DNA of 40,730 bases from Oliverpabstia intestinalis (GTDB taxonomy: Bacteria > Bacillota > Clostridia > Lachnospirales > Lachnospiraceae), in assembly GCF_009696065.1 (NCBI RefSeq), contig NZ_VUMS01000024.1, forward strand, positions 1 through 40,730, given 5' to 3'. Under the pieces are notes generated by a model. The model was not told the DNA's origin. It did no database searches and worked only from the letters and a program-made list of their open reading frames with translations. A program made the position numbers and the translations under genes. This document shows, one piece after another, positions 8,294-16,481 of this stretch (positions are counted from its first letter, which is position 1; each line of letters starts with the position of its first letter).

Positions 8294-8953
8294 CTATTTT
8301 TTCTCTACCATCAATACCCGATCTTTTACTGTAATACCTGGTATCTGAGGCAGGGCGGTATCTGTATGACAGGAGCGGTAAAGATCCGCAAGTCTCACCG
8401 GTGCCTGTGCCGATGAATCGGTACGATTTTCATACAACCCGGTAAGAAAATCTCCCAGTGAGATCCCCTGCTCTTCCACAGCCTGCGACAGTTCCGAAAG
8501 ACTGTCTGTTGTGAAAATACAGAGACTGTTTCCTAGGCTGCTCTCCGACTCCATTCCCGTAAGCACTTCTCTTAATCTCTCCCTGTTTTCCCGGAGAGAG
8601 GTACCAAAAATTACTGCTTTTACATGTCCGATATCCAGATACTGTTCCCTGGTCGCTTCATAAGCAGTATGGATCTGCGCCCCATCCGAACCGGTAAAAT
8701 ACAGTTCGTTTCCCGGCTGCGTCTCTGCGCTTTGTTTCCTCTGCCCGGTGTCTTCGGCAAGAGATGCCATATGCATCCACACTGTATACCTTTGTTCTTC
8801 TTTCTGCCAGTCGATGCCGATCACCTGCGGATACGCCCGTTTTTCCGGTTCCACCGCCTGACAGGCAATAAGAAAAACAAATCCGGATACAAGCAGGCAA
8901 AACAGAAGTTTCACTCCAGTCCGGATGCTCTGCCTTTCTTTATCTTTTTCCAT
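8294..8953 (-). CDS. GerC-type spore germination lipoprotein, short (N-terminal domain only)
   Basis: The third gene of a GerA-type germinant receptor operon. The 219-residue product has a signal peptide with lipobox FLIAC, then the GerAC N-terminal pattern EPEKRAYPQVIGID and a region matching the first domain. Family members usually have about 370 residues with a second, C-terminal ligand-binding-like domain; here the protein stops just after ITVKDRVLMVEKK. The downstream DNA shows no obvious continuation in another frame. It could be a natural short variant or a truncation. The start at 8953 has GAGGAGAAAATCTT before it and overlaps the gerB end by 14 bases, indicating translational coupling. 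The protein should be anchored in the spore inner membrane. Confidence 0.8.
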   Translation of the reverse strand: MEKDKERQSIRTGVKLLFCLLVSGFVFLIACQAVEPEKRAYPQVIGIDWQKEEQRYTVWMHMASLAEDTGQRKQSAETQPGNELYFTGSDGAQIHTAYEATREQYLDIGHVKAVIFGTSLRENRERLREVLTGMESESSLGNSLCIFTTDSLSELSQAVEEQGISLGDFLTGLYENRTDSSAQAPVRLADLYRSCHTDTALPQIPGITVKDRVLMVEKK

Positions 8954-10016
8954 AAGATTTTCTCCTCGCCCATGCTGCACAGACCGTCATCATCAAACAT
9001 ACGGGCAGATAGACCCGGCTTAACATCTTCGGGTACTGACGACTCCAGTTCCACTGCTCCTGTGCTGTTGTTCCCAGTAAAAAACAAAGAATCGCTGACG
9101 GAAGACGGCCAATAGAAATATGAATCCTGTCTGCCACATAGCTGCTGTAAAAGAAGATACTGCCCAGCAAAAAGACCAGCGAAAACAATAGTATGCTTAA
9201 AAAAATCAAATCTACCCGTCTTAAAAAGCCACCGGGGAGCTCCACGCCCGCCATCACTTCCAGAATCGGACAGGTATTCATAGTTGTTGCATCTGTTCCA
9301 AAATTGACAGTGAGAAGCACCGCTCCCGTCAGAAACCAGAGGGATAACTGACCAATGGCCGGCGCAAGTCCTTCTTTTTTTCTTTTTTCTTTGCTGTCAC
9401 GAACCTGTACCGTCAGCCAGGTCATCAGACCGATGCCAGATCCGTATGCCACATATTTTCCGATGCTTTTCACACTCCGTTTCCAGTCAAACCCTGTTGT
9501 TTCCAGATGTTGATCGCCCCACACCATCTCCAGAGAGGGACTGTTTTGAACTGCAGCCAGCAACAGCAAGATCCCTCCCAGCCATGCTGCAACCCCCCAT
9601 GAGATTTGCGCCAGCCGCCCCCGTGCCTGTACATGATGGGATCCTCCCAGTGCCGCAAGAACAAAAATAAGGGAAAGTAATGTCTCAGGCACTCCGGAAA
9701 CCAGATATTCTCCTGCCAGATGCCCGACTTTTCCCACCAGCCATCCACCGGTAAGCACCAGATAGCTCTCCCAGATTCCAGCTATCAGCCAGGCGGGAAC
9801 TTTTCCCAGATACCTGATCGGATCCCGGAATACTGTCATCTGCCTTCGAAGGATTCCGCTCCACAGGACGAGAAGTATGCCGCCGATCAGGATTCCGACT
9901 GCTCCTTCTCTTCCGGTAAATTCCGGAATTCCCCATATCAATCCCATGCCCAGTGCCGCAAGCAAGCACTGACAGTGCATCTGCGACCATGAGATTCTAT
10001 TATTCTCTGCAAACAT
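8940..10016 (-). CDS. GerB-type spore germination transporter-like protein (APC superfamily)
   Basis: The second gene of the germinant receptor operon. The 358-residue protein has about ten hydrophobic helices and the GerAB/Spore_permease fold related to amino-acid permeases; in B. subtilis the B subunit holds the germinant-binding pocket. The family start is visible as RISWSQMHCQCLLAALGMGL. The frame opens at a GTG at 10028; the ATG at 10016 is chosen, with GAGGAG 11 bases upstream. gerA ends 23 bases upstream and gerC overlaps downstream, so the three are expressed as a unit, presumably late in the forespore. The germinant cannot be predicted. Confidence 0.85.
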   Translation of the reverse strand: MFAENNRISWSQMHCQCLLAALGMGLIWGIPEFTGREGAVGILIGGILLVLWSGILRRQMTVFRDPIRYLGKVPAWLIAGIWESYLVLTGGWLVGKVGHLAGEYLVSGVPETLLSLIFVLAALGGSHHVQARGRLAQISWGVAAWLGGILLLLAAVQNSPSLEMVWGDQHLETTGFDWKRSVKSIGKYVAYGSGIGLMTWLTVQVRDSKEKRKKEGLAPAIGQLSLWFLTGAVLLTVNFGTDATTMNTCPILEVMAGVELPGGFLRRVDLIFLSILLFSLVFLLGSIFFYSSYVADRIHISIGRLPSAILCFLLGTTAQEQWNWSRQYPKMLSRVYLPVCLMMTVCAAWARRKSYGKR

Positions 10017-10039
10017 TGCCTCCGTCACTCCTCATTTTT

Positions 10040-11527
10040 CTATTTTTCCCTTAAGCGAACTCTCTGGGATCTTCGCGTATAGATCGGACGATACCGCATT
10101 TTCCTCATCGGTGCCCGCACCAGAAGATCTCGTTCGTCCTGATATCCGGCAATATCTTTTCCGATAAATGGCATCAGATATGGAATCTTAAAACTGGTCA
10201 GCCGGGCCAGATGTCCCAGAAGCAGATACAGCCCCAGTACGATTCCATACATGCCCAACAGTCCTCCAAGCAGAATAAAACCATATTTGATCAGCCGGAA
10301 TGCCGAAGTACATTCTTCATTCGGTATAGCAAAAGAACTCAATGCACTTAACGCCACGATCACCACCGCCATCGGACTCACCAGATTGGCACTCACCGCC
10401 GCATCACCGATGATCAGCCCTCCTACAATACCAATCGTTCCACTTAAAGCTCCAGGCATCCGAATCCCCGCCTCACGGATCAGTTCAAATGCCAGTTCCA
10501 TAAACAATACTTCCAGAAGACTTGGAAATGGAACCCCCTGCCGGGACTCTGCAAAGGACAGAATCAGATTGGTCGGCAGGATCATCGTATGGAACCCAAT
10601 CACTGCCAGATATGTTCCGGATAACAAAAAAGAAAAGATCATCGCCGCATATCGGATTACCCGTTCAAAAGAGGCAATCTCAAACCGGTTATAACGATCC
10701 TCCGTCACATTCATAAAATCCTGAAATACACTGGGGAGCAACAATGCTACCGGTGAATTGTCACACAACAGAACAACTCTTCCATCCAGTACTTCCATCG
10801 CAGCAAGATCCGGTCGTTCGGTAGTCTGAAACTGTGGAAACGGTGACACCCAGTCCTCCTCTGTCAGCTGCTCAATGATTCCACTGTCAAGAACCCCATC
10901 AATTACAAATTGATCAATGCCCCGCCGGATCTGTTCCAGCACTTCCGGATATACCAGCTCTTTCATATATACCAGTACCAGCCTTGTATTTGACCGGACA
11001 CCTGCGGTCAGCTCTTCTACTTTCATATCTGTACTCCGGATTCTTTTTCGGATCAGTGCTGTATTGGTTTTTACCGACTCGGTAAATCCTTCGTTTGATC
11101 CCCTCAGCACCTTTTCTGTATCTGTATTATCTACAGAGCGTGCGGGATATCCCTTACTTCCGATTTTCAGCCCTTTATCATATCCCTCTACCAGAAGAAG
11201 CAGATTCCCTGCCAGCATTGCATTCATCCCTTCTTCCCGGGTCTGCAGTGGCTGTGCTTCCGAAAGCCCCAGGCTGTTTGCTTCCACTGCCTGATACACT
11301 TCTTTCGGATCTTTCCCCGCCATGTCGATAAACATCCGTCCAAGCACCGATTCTTCCAGGATCAGATTCGGTACGGTATTTTCCACATAGATGGCAAGCG
11401 CAGAGACGCTGCCGTCTTTCCCGAGTCTCATGGGCTGGAGTTTAATATCCGAACACCCTTCGCAGCGGCTTCGAAACCAGACCTCGTTTTCTTCCAGATT
11501 TTTTGTTACCGGTGTTCCATCTGTCAT
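10040..11527 (-). CDS. GerA-type spore germination receptor subunit
   Basis: The first gene of a gerA-gerB-gerC operon. The 495-residue protein starts with the soluble GerA N-terminal domain (FRSRCEGCSDIKLQPM... about 1-280), which includes VLDGRVVLLCDNSPVALLLPSVFQDFMN, a family hallmark here split over residues near 230-260. The C-terminal half has five or six membrane helices with the conserved PFPSLLEVLFMELAFELIRE region and RMPGALSGTIGIVGGLIIG. A subunits form the oligomeric nutrient-gated channel in the spore inner membrane. The ATG at 11527 follows AAGGAAGGAAAAGG. No convincing sigma-G promoter could be made out by eye upstream, where a large hairpin lies. An arginine-rich tail ends the protein. 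Confidence 0.92.
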   Translation of the reverse strand: MTDGTPVTKNLEENEVWFRSRCEGCSDIKLQPMRLGKDGSVSALAIYVENTVPNLILEESVLGRMFIDMAGKDPKEVYQAVEANSLGLSEAQPLQTREEGMNAMLAGNLLLLVEGYDKGLKIGSKGYPARSVDNTDTEKVLRGSNEGFTESVKTNTALIRKRIRSTDMKVEELTAGVRSNTRLVLVYMKELVYPEVLEQIRRGIDQFVIDGVLDSGIIEQLTEEDWVSPFPQFQTTERPDLAAMEVLDGRVVLLCDNSPVALLLPSVFQDFMNVTEDRYNRFEIASFERVIRYAAMIFSFLLSGTYLAVIGFHTMILPTNLILSFAESRQGVPFPSLLEVLFMELAFELIREAGIRMPGALSGTIGIVGGLIIGDAAVSANLVSPMAVVIVALSALSSFAIPNEECTSAFRLIKYGFILLGGLLGMYGIVLGLYLLLGHLARLTSFKIPYLMPFIGKDIAGYQDERDLLVRAPMRKMRYRPIYTRRSQRVRLREK

Positions 11528-11600
11528 CCTTTTCCTTCCTTTCTTTCACTCTCCTTATTCTCCCCGGTTCTTCCGGTTCTATACCCGTAAAACCCGAACA

Positions 11601-11685
11601 TGTAAAATAAGCAAAAAAAAACAGAAAAACAGGAAGACTCTAATGATCTTCCCATCTTTCTGCTTCTCTGTTTCCTTATTTTACT
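11601..11685 (-). terminator. Large hairpin/terminator between the GntR gene and the ger operon
   Basis: On the minus strand GGAAGA...TCTTCC is followed by a long T-rich run. The whole 85-base stretch is an imperfect inverted repeat bounded by GTAAAATAAG and CTTATTTTAC. It would end the ispE-GntR transcript before gerA. Confidence 0.7.
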
Positions 11686-11692
11686 TTTCCTG

Positions 11693-11834
11693 GTAACTGT
11701 TAAGTACCTTCACAGTTACCAGCCAAAATGCATAAAAAATCACCTTCGGTGATGGCATTTTGGCTTGTATGTCTCGGGATTTTGACATATTCATGTCAAA
11801 ACACCTCGCGGGACAGTGGCTACTGAATAGTTAC
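11693..11834. repeat. Structured dispersed repeat, copy B (142 bp)
   Basis: The second full copy of the element at 2126-2268. Ends are GTAACTGTTAAGTACC and its near-inverted partner ending in GTTAC at 11834. The hairpins are GTAACTGT/ACAGTTAC, CCAAAATGC/GCATTTTGG topped by ATCACC-TTCG-GGTGAT, and TTTTGACAT/ATGTCAAAA. Its right end supplies the stop codon region of the GntR gene. Confidence 0.75.
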
Positions 11835-12523
11835 TTTTCCTGTTCTTCTTTATTCATCTGCTCCAGGCTTCGCAGAATCGCATTCTGCTGATTGACAATA
11901 TGAATGCAGATATCTTTCACTGCCTGCTGCTGATTTCTGGCTTTGAGTGCCCTGTATACAGCATAGTGTTCTTCCACCAGGGTCTTACGGCTCTCCACAT
12001 CTTTCAGATATTCCACACGATAGCGATACATCTGTTCCCGGATATTGCTGATGATCTGTACCAGTCGCTTGTTATGGGTACTTCCATAGATCACTTCATG
12101 TACCTTTACATCCGCTGCCGCAAGCACCCCAAGATTGTCTTCTTTCATTGCTTCCTCGAATTCCTTCACAGCCTGTTCCAGTTCTTCCAGTTCTTCTTCT
12201 GTGATCCTCTGGCACGCGATCCGTACCGCCAGTTCTTCCAGCCCCAGACGGACTTCCAGCACATCTTTCAGATCCTTCTCGGAAATCTCAGCCACCTGTG
12301 CACCTTTTCTGGGAATCATGATCACCAGACCTTCCTGTTCCAGCATTCGGATAGCCTCCCGTACAGGCGTACGGCTGACCCCCAGTCGCTGAGAAAGTGC
12401 GATTTCCATCAGACGTTCTCCGGGCTTCAGTTCGCCTCGGAGAATTGCCTGACGAAGCGTATTAAAAACCACATCCCGCAGTGGCAGATATTCATTCATC
12501 TCCAGGTGCAAATCACTCGCCAT
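11831..12523 (-). CDS. GntR-family transcriptional regulator, FadR/FCD subfamily
   Basis: A 230-residue DNA-binding repressor or activator. It has a winged helix (about 10-78) with LKPGERLMEIALSQRLGVSR and TPVREAIRMLEQEGLV, and an FCD ligand domain (about 85-215) whose metal-binding acidic/His positions appear as AAADVKVHEVIYGSTHNKRL and HYAVYRAL. FCD regulators usually respond to organic or sugar acids; the ligand here is unknown. The frame starts at 12541, but the ATG at 12523 has a perfect GGAGGAAA eight or nine bases upstream, so it is preferred. It overlaps the last 11 bases of ispE. The stop lies at the edge of a structured repeat, so the C-terminus may have been altered by insertion. 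Confidence 0.88.
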   Translation of the reverse strand: MASDLHLEMNEYLPLRDVVFNTLRQAILRGELKPGERLMEIALSQRLGVSRTPVREAIRMLEQEGLVIMIPRKGAQVAEISEKDLKDVLEVRLGLEELAVRIACQRITEEELEELEQAVKEFEEAMKEDNLGVLAAADVKVHEVIYGSTHNKRLVQIISNIREQMYRYRVEYLKDVESRKTLVEEHYAVYRALKARNQQQAVKDICIHIVNQQNAILRSLEQMNKEEQEK

Positions 12524-13397
12524 CGATTGTTTTTCCTCCATAGTTGTTAAATGGTACCGTCAGAAATACCTGCTGGCATGATCCGCTCTCCCACAGCTTC
12601 TGACACGCCTCCTGTGCTTTTTCTTCATTGTCAAAAATTCCAAATACCGTAGGACCGCTTCCGCTCATCATCGCATTCACCGCTCCCAAGGTCTTCATCT
12701 GTTCCTTGATTCTTTCCACTTCCGGGTAGGCGGGAATCGTCACATCCTGCAAGACATTTCCCATCCGTTCCGTAATGCCATACAGATTTCCGTCTTCCAG
12801 TGCCTTTTTCATCCCGTCGATATCCGGATGTACCGTATCCGTATTCAGATCAAGTGTTGTATATACATATTTTGTAGATACACTGATCCCTGGTTTTCCG
12901 ATCAGTATCCAGCAATCCGGCATCGGCGGAAGTACCGTCAGTTTTTCTCCAATTCCCTCTGCCAGTGCAGTTCCTCGAAGCACACAGTACGGAACATCCG
13001 CACCGATCTGCACACCAAGTTCCATCAGTTTTTCTTTGGATAGTCCACAGTGAAACAGGCGATTCATGCCTACCAGCGTCGCTGCCGCATCAGAACTTCC
13101 CCCTGCCATACCTGCTGCCACCGGAATCACTTTATGCAGATGGATACTTACACCTTCTATGATTCCACAGGTATCCATCATCAGTTTCGCCGCCCGCCAT
13201 ACCAGGTTATTTTCATCCACCGGGATATATTTTTTATTGGTTGTCAGATGAATCCCCGGCTCCACACTCTTTCGCATATCCAGCTGATCATACATACGGA
13301 TTGTCTGCATGATCATGCGGACCTCATGGTATCCGTCTTCCCGTTTTCCTAACACATCCAACCCAAGGTTGATCTTCGCAAAAGCCTGTAAATGCAT
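12513..13397 (-). CDS. ispE: 4-diphosphocytidyl-2-C-methyl-D-erythritol kinase IspE
   Basis: Phosphorylates CDP-methylerythritol in the MEP pathway of isoprenoid synthesis. The 294-residue GHMP-kinase fold starts AFAKINLGLDVLGKREDGYH, has the glycine-rich ATP loop PVAAGMAGGSSDAAATL and the C-terminal motif MMSGSGPTVFGIF. The frame runs upstream to 13463, but the ATG at 13397 is the family start and has AAAAGGAG upstream. It is followed by, and overlaps by 11 bases, the GntR gene; the ribosome site of that gene lies within the last codons of ispE. Such ispE-GntR pairs are common in Clostridia (general recollection). Confidence 0.95.
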   Translation of the reverse strand: MHLQAFAKINLGLDVLGKREDGYHEVRMIMQTIRMYDQLDMRKSVEPGIHLTTNKKYIPVDENNLVWRAAKLMMDTCGIIEGVSIHLHKVIPVAAGMAGGSSDAAATLVGMNRLFHCGLSKEKLMELGVQIGADVPYCVLRGTALAEGIGEKLTVLPPMPDCWILIGKPGISVSTKYVYTTLDLNTDTVHPDIDGMKKALEDGNLYGITERMGNVLQDVTIPAYPEVERIKEQMKTLGAVNAMMSGSGPTVFGIFDNEEKAQEACQKLWESGSCQQVFLTVPFNNYGGKTIDGE

Positions 13398-13445
13398 CCT
13401 TTCTGCTCCTTTTCTTCTGCACCTGTCTTTTTCTTTCTGTTTTCC

Positions 13446-13464
13446 GATGTTATTCCGTAACATC
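13446..13464. other. Small hairpin in the ispE leader region
   Basis: GATGTTA-TTCCG-TAACATC is a perfect 7-bp stem about 50 bases upstream of the ispE start. It has no T-run, and its function is not evident. Confidence 0.3.
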
Positions 13465-13576
13465 AGATAAGCAGATCACAAGTCGTGCAACTATGTACTT
13501 TGTATACAATATTCATGTAAAAATATATTACACTGTTTTCTTCAAAAATTCAAGCAGCACTTTTGGAGTTTTTTTC

Positions 13577-15142
13577 TCAGTTACACCCGCTGTTTTTCAC
13601 CACCAGAAGTGTCTGGCGCGGTTTGACTTCCCCTTCTCCAAGATCATTCAATTTCCGGATAGCCTCCATTGTAGTATAAAACATTTTTGCAATATCCCAC
13701 AGAGTATCCCTGGGCTGTACCACATAGCATACGATTCCAGGCAGTTCTTCCAGTTTTTTCTGATCCGGCTCCCGCGTCTGGATCTCCTGTATGAGGTCTT
13801 CCTCCCACTGCATTACCAGCAAGGCATTCAGATTCAGTACCACCTTCACCTCAATCTCACTGCTGTCTAACATCATCATCGACAGCTGTTCCAAATCAGC
13901 CTGCAGCTGATAACCATATTGTCCATTGACCTCTTCTCCCTCGATCATCTGAGAGAAAGGTATCACAGTTTCCATCGAATAAAACGGCATCTCATCGTCA
14001 CTGATACTGTAAAGAATCCTTACCTGTACAATTCCTTCCACCTGAATCCCATGCTCTGCCCGGTGCACACTATCCACCTTCACGCTGCCCTCTCCATGAC
14101 AGATCTGAAGAATCTTTCCCTGGGCTTCTTCCACAGATATCCGGTCACTGACACGACATTTGGCAGCATTTCTTACTACCAGCTGTTCCAGCATCTGCGT
14201 TTCGCACCGCGGAATACATTCCAGTTTCGGCGTATAGATATCCAGAAGTATCGTTTCTGTTTCTTCCTGATAAAGCCTGATATCCAGTTCCAACACCACA
14301 TCCACAAGAAATACCCGTTCCTCTCCGTCCGCATCCGGTTTGATCTCCAGACTGGACTGCAACATCGTGGTATCAATATATGGAATCATATCTATCGTAC
14401 ATCCTGTACAGGAAAGCTCACCGGAAAATGTCATAGTCTGTTCCAGCCACTGCAGCGGATTGGCCTCATCATCGGACACATACAGCACAAATACTGACAA
14501 TTCCCCCCTCGCTGTCACCTTTCCTTCCTGGGCCCGCATCTCAAGCCCCCGTACCTGAATATCCTTCCACAGAATCTGGTGAATATTCGGCTTGTTCGAA
14601 GCAATCGTAATTTCCTCTTTCTTTCGCAGGGTGTCTTTTTTATGTACACCAAGTGTCAGAACCCTGATCGTCTTTTTCTTTGCGGAAATCTCTTCTTCTC
14701 CTTTCAGTTCCACCGGTATCGATATCTGCTTTTCCTCATCCACAACTGCCAGGAATTCCACGATTGCCTTCACATTCAGCTTTCTGGAATTAATCAGATG
14801 AATCGTCAGATCTTCAATCTCCCACTTTAAGCAAACTTTGTCCCCGCTTTGTACCTTATCCAGATGCAATGTTTCTTCGATCGGAAGCTTTCCTTCCAGA
14901 CTGGAAACTGTTTTTCCCGGATTGTCTGCCACATACAAAAGCCGGAAAATCAACTGTCCCTGAATCACAGCTTTTCCTTCGCTCACCTGGACCTGTTCAA
15001 TCTCCACCTCGCCTTTCTTCTGGATGATCTGACCGATATCCGCTTTTTGATCCGGTACATTATAATCCTCATCAAAAGTAATCTGATTCTGAGCTTCGCT
15101 TTTCTTTTGCATCATATGCAAATTTTTTTTTCGCAGTTCCAT
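13577..15142 (-). CDS. DUF3794 (SPOCS) repeats with C-terminal LysM, spore-coat/cortex-associated protein
   Basis: A 521-residue protein with two or more DUF3794 modules (for example DYNVPDQKADIGQIIQKKGE and later RISVEEAQGKILQICHGEGS) and a C-terminal LysM domain at about 472-516 (YVVQPRDTLWDIAKMFYTT). DUF3794-LysM proteins in clostridia act at the spore surface, comparable to SipL of C. difficile, which recruits SpoIVA; LysM binds peptidoglycan or cortex. There is no signal peptide, as expected for a mother-cell coat protein. The frame opens at a TTG at 15160, but AGGAGGGAGTAT precedes the ATG at 15142. The preceding lipoprotein gene ends 10 bases upstream, so the two are probably co-transcribed. 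Confidence 0.88.
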   Translation of the reverse strand: MELRKKNLHMMQKKSEAQNQITFDEDYNVPDQKADIGQIIQKKGEVEIEQVQVSEGKAVIQGQLIFRLLYVADNPGKTVSSLEGKLPIEETLHLDKVQSGDKVCLKWEIEDLTIHLINSRKLNVKAIVEFLAVVDEEKQISIPVELKGEEEISAKKKTIRVLTLGVHKKDTLRKKEEITIASNKPNIHQILWKDIQVRGLEMRAQEGKVTARGELSVFVLYVSDDEANPLQWLEQTMTFSGELSCTGCTIDMIPYIDTTMLQSSLEIKPDADGEERVFLVDVVLELDIRLYQEETETILLDIYTPKLECIPRCETQMLEQLVVRNAAKCRVSDRISVEEAQGKILQICHGEGSVKVDSVHRAEHGIQVEGIVQVRILYSISDDEMPFYSMETVIPFSQMIEGEEVNGQYGYQLQADLEQLSMMMLDSSEIEVKVVLNLNALLVMQWEEDLIQEIQTREPDQKKLEELPGIVCYVVQPRDTLWDIAKMFYTTMEAIRKLNDLGEGEVKPRQTLLVVKNSGCN

Positions 15143-15152
15143 ATACTCCCTC

Positions 15153-15563
15153 CTAATCAAACACTACTTTTTTGTGACGGTTTTCCACTTTGATCACAAG
15201 ATACGGACAAGATATCCCCTCCGTTCCTCCATCTTTCCCCTTCGGACCGATCAGTTTTGTCTTTACATGAAGTTCCGTATCATTTTCGCTGACTTTTTCC
15301 ACACGGATACTGTACCCTCCACTGCTCTGAATCCCATACCCCTGTAACAGATACAGCATATCCTCTTCCTGATAGGTCATCTGAAATTCTTCCTGCTTTT
15401 TTACATCCACTACTTTCCGGATCTCGTCAGGTATCTGGTCTTCCCCCAACACCGTATATTCTACTCCATGTTCTTTTTCCTTCTTCTGCCGCATCCTTCC
15501 ACATCCCCAGATACTTCCTGCCAGCACAACAATCAGAAGCAACAATACCATACTCCTGTTCAT
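15153..15563 (-). CDS. PrcB-like (protease-complex family) lipoprotein
   Basis: A 136-residue predicted lipoprotein. A hydrophobic signal (SMVLLLLIVVLAGSIWGC) ends in a lipobox Cys, followed by a charged linker and a C-terminal domain with GYSIRVEKV, TELHVKTKLIGP and a closing CPYLVIKVE, the pattern of the PrcB C-terminal family. PrcB in Treponema stabilises a surface protease; the role in Firmicutes is unclear. The ATG at 15563 is chosen because a GGGGGG run sits six bases before it, whereas the ATG at 15569 directly abuts that run. It ends 10 bases before the DUF3794-LysM gene, suggesting shared expression in the sporulating cell. Confidence 0.7.
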   Translation of the reverse strand: MNRSMVLLLLIVVLAGSIWGCGRMRQKKEKEHGVEYTVLGEDQIPDEIRKVVDVKKQEEFQMTYQEEDMLYLLQGYGIQSSGGYSIRVEKVSENDTELHVKTKLIGPKGKDGGTEGISCPYLVIKVENRHKKVVFD

Positions 15564-15622
15564 CCGCATCCCCCCACGATTGATCCTTATTATTTTATGT
15601 GGATTTTTTCCATAAATTCCTA

Positions 15623-15672
15623 TATAATAAGTGTACTGCAGTGATGTTTCGTATCTTCATACGCGAAACATC
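15623..15672 (+). promoter_or_regulatory. Predicted -10 box and leader hairpin upstream of plsC
   Basis: TATAAT (15623-15628) has no clear -35 box. The leader then contains GATGTTTC-GTA-TCTTCA-TAC-GC-GAAACATC (15643-15672), a stable stem ending 31 bases before the start codon and about 20 bases before its ribosome site. It may protect the message or act in regulation; nothing more can be claimed. Confidence 0.4.
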
Positions 15673-15703
15673 CATCTGAGAATTCATGTATATGGAGGCA
15701 CAT

Positions 15704-16444
15704 ATGATAAGATTTCTTTTAGTATGCATTACTGTTATCGGGTTTCTGATCCTCTCAATTCCTATCCTTATTGTTGAATGGATCATCGGTAAATTCAACC
15801 CCTACAAAAAGGATATCAGCTCTCTGCATCTGATCCAGTCAGTTTTCCGTTTTATCCTGTGGCTGACCGGTGTAGAAGTTACTGTTATTGGCGAAGAACT
15901 GGTTCCGACGGATGCAGCCGTTCTGTATATAGGCAACCACCGAAGTTTTTTTGATATTCTTCTCACCTACACCCGCTGCCCGCGACTGACCGGCTATATT
16001 GCCAAAGCTGAGATGGAGAAGATACCTCTGCTTTCAAACTGGATGCATTATCTCCACTGTCTCTTCCTTGACCGGAAAGATATAAAAAAAGGACTGAAAA
16101 CCATCCTGTCTGGGATCGAGCTGATCAAGTCCGGTATCTCTGTCTGCATCTTCCCGGAAGGCACCAGAAACAGGAATGAAAGCGATCTGGAACTTCTGGA
16201 ATTCCATGAAGGAAGCTTTCGTCTGGCAACTAAAACTGACTGTCTGATTGTCCCGATTGCTATGAACAACACCGTATCGATCTTTGAAAAACAATTTCCG
16301 AAGATTCGAAAAAACCATGTAGTTCTGGAATACTGCAAACCATTCCGTCCATCTGAACTTTCCAAAGAGGACCAAAAACATATCGGTGAGTATACGAGAA
16401 CACTGATTCTCGAAACACTGAAAAAGAACGAGCCACTGGTTTAA
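15704..16444 (+). CDS. plsC: 1-acyl-sn-glycerol-3-phosphate acyltransferase PlsC
   Basis: Makes phosphatidic acid by acylating lysophosphatidic acid at the membrane. The 246-residue protein has an N-terminal hydrophobic anchor (about 4-28), the catalytic HX4D motif as NHRSFFD (His79, Asp84) and the substrate-binding FPEGTR at 150-155. A third motif, IVPIAMNNT, follows. The start at 15704 is used because TGGAGG lies five bases upstream; an ATG at 15686 lacks such a site. It is a single gene, divergent from the lipoprotein operon, and its stop codon lies inside the terminator hairpin. Confidence 0.92.
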   Translation: MIRFLLVCITVIGFLILSIPILIVEWIIGKFNPYKKDISSLHLIQSVFRFILWLTGVEVTVIGEELVPTDAAVLYIGNHRSFFDILLTYTRCPRLTGYIAKAEMEKIPLLSNWMHYLHCLFLDRKDIKKGLKTILSGIELIKSGISVCIFPEGTRNRNESDLELLEFHEGSFRLATKTDCLIVPIAMNNTVSIFEKQFPKIRKNHVVLEYCKPFRPSELSKEDQKHIGEYTRTLILETLKKNEPLV

Positions 16445-16467
16445 TACCGGTGACCCGTTCTTTTTTG
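16423..16467. terminator. Bidirectional terminator overlapping the plsC stop codon
   Basis: AAGAACGAGCCACTGGT pairs with ACCGGTGACCCGTTCTT, with a TTAAT loop that contains the TAA stop. T-rich and A-rich flanks on the two sides serve plsC and murF. Confidence 0.85.
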
Positions 16468-16481
16468 TTGCATACTATATT

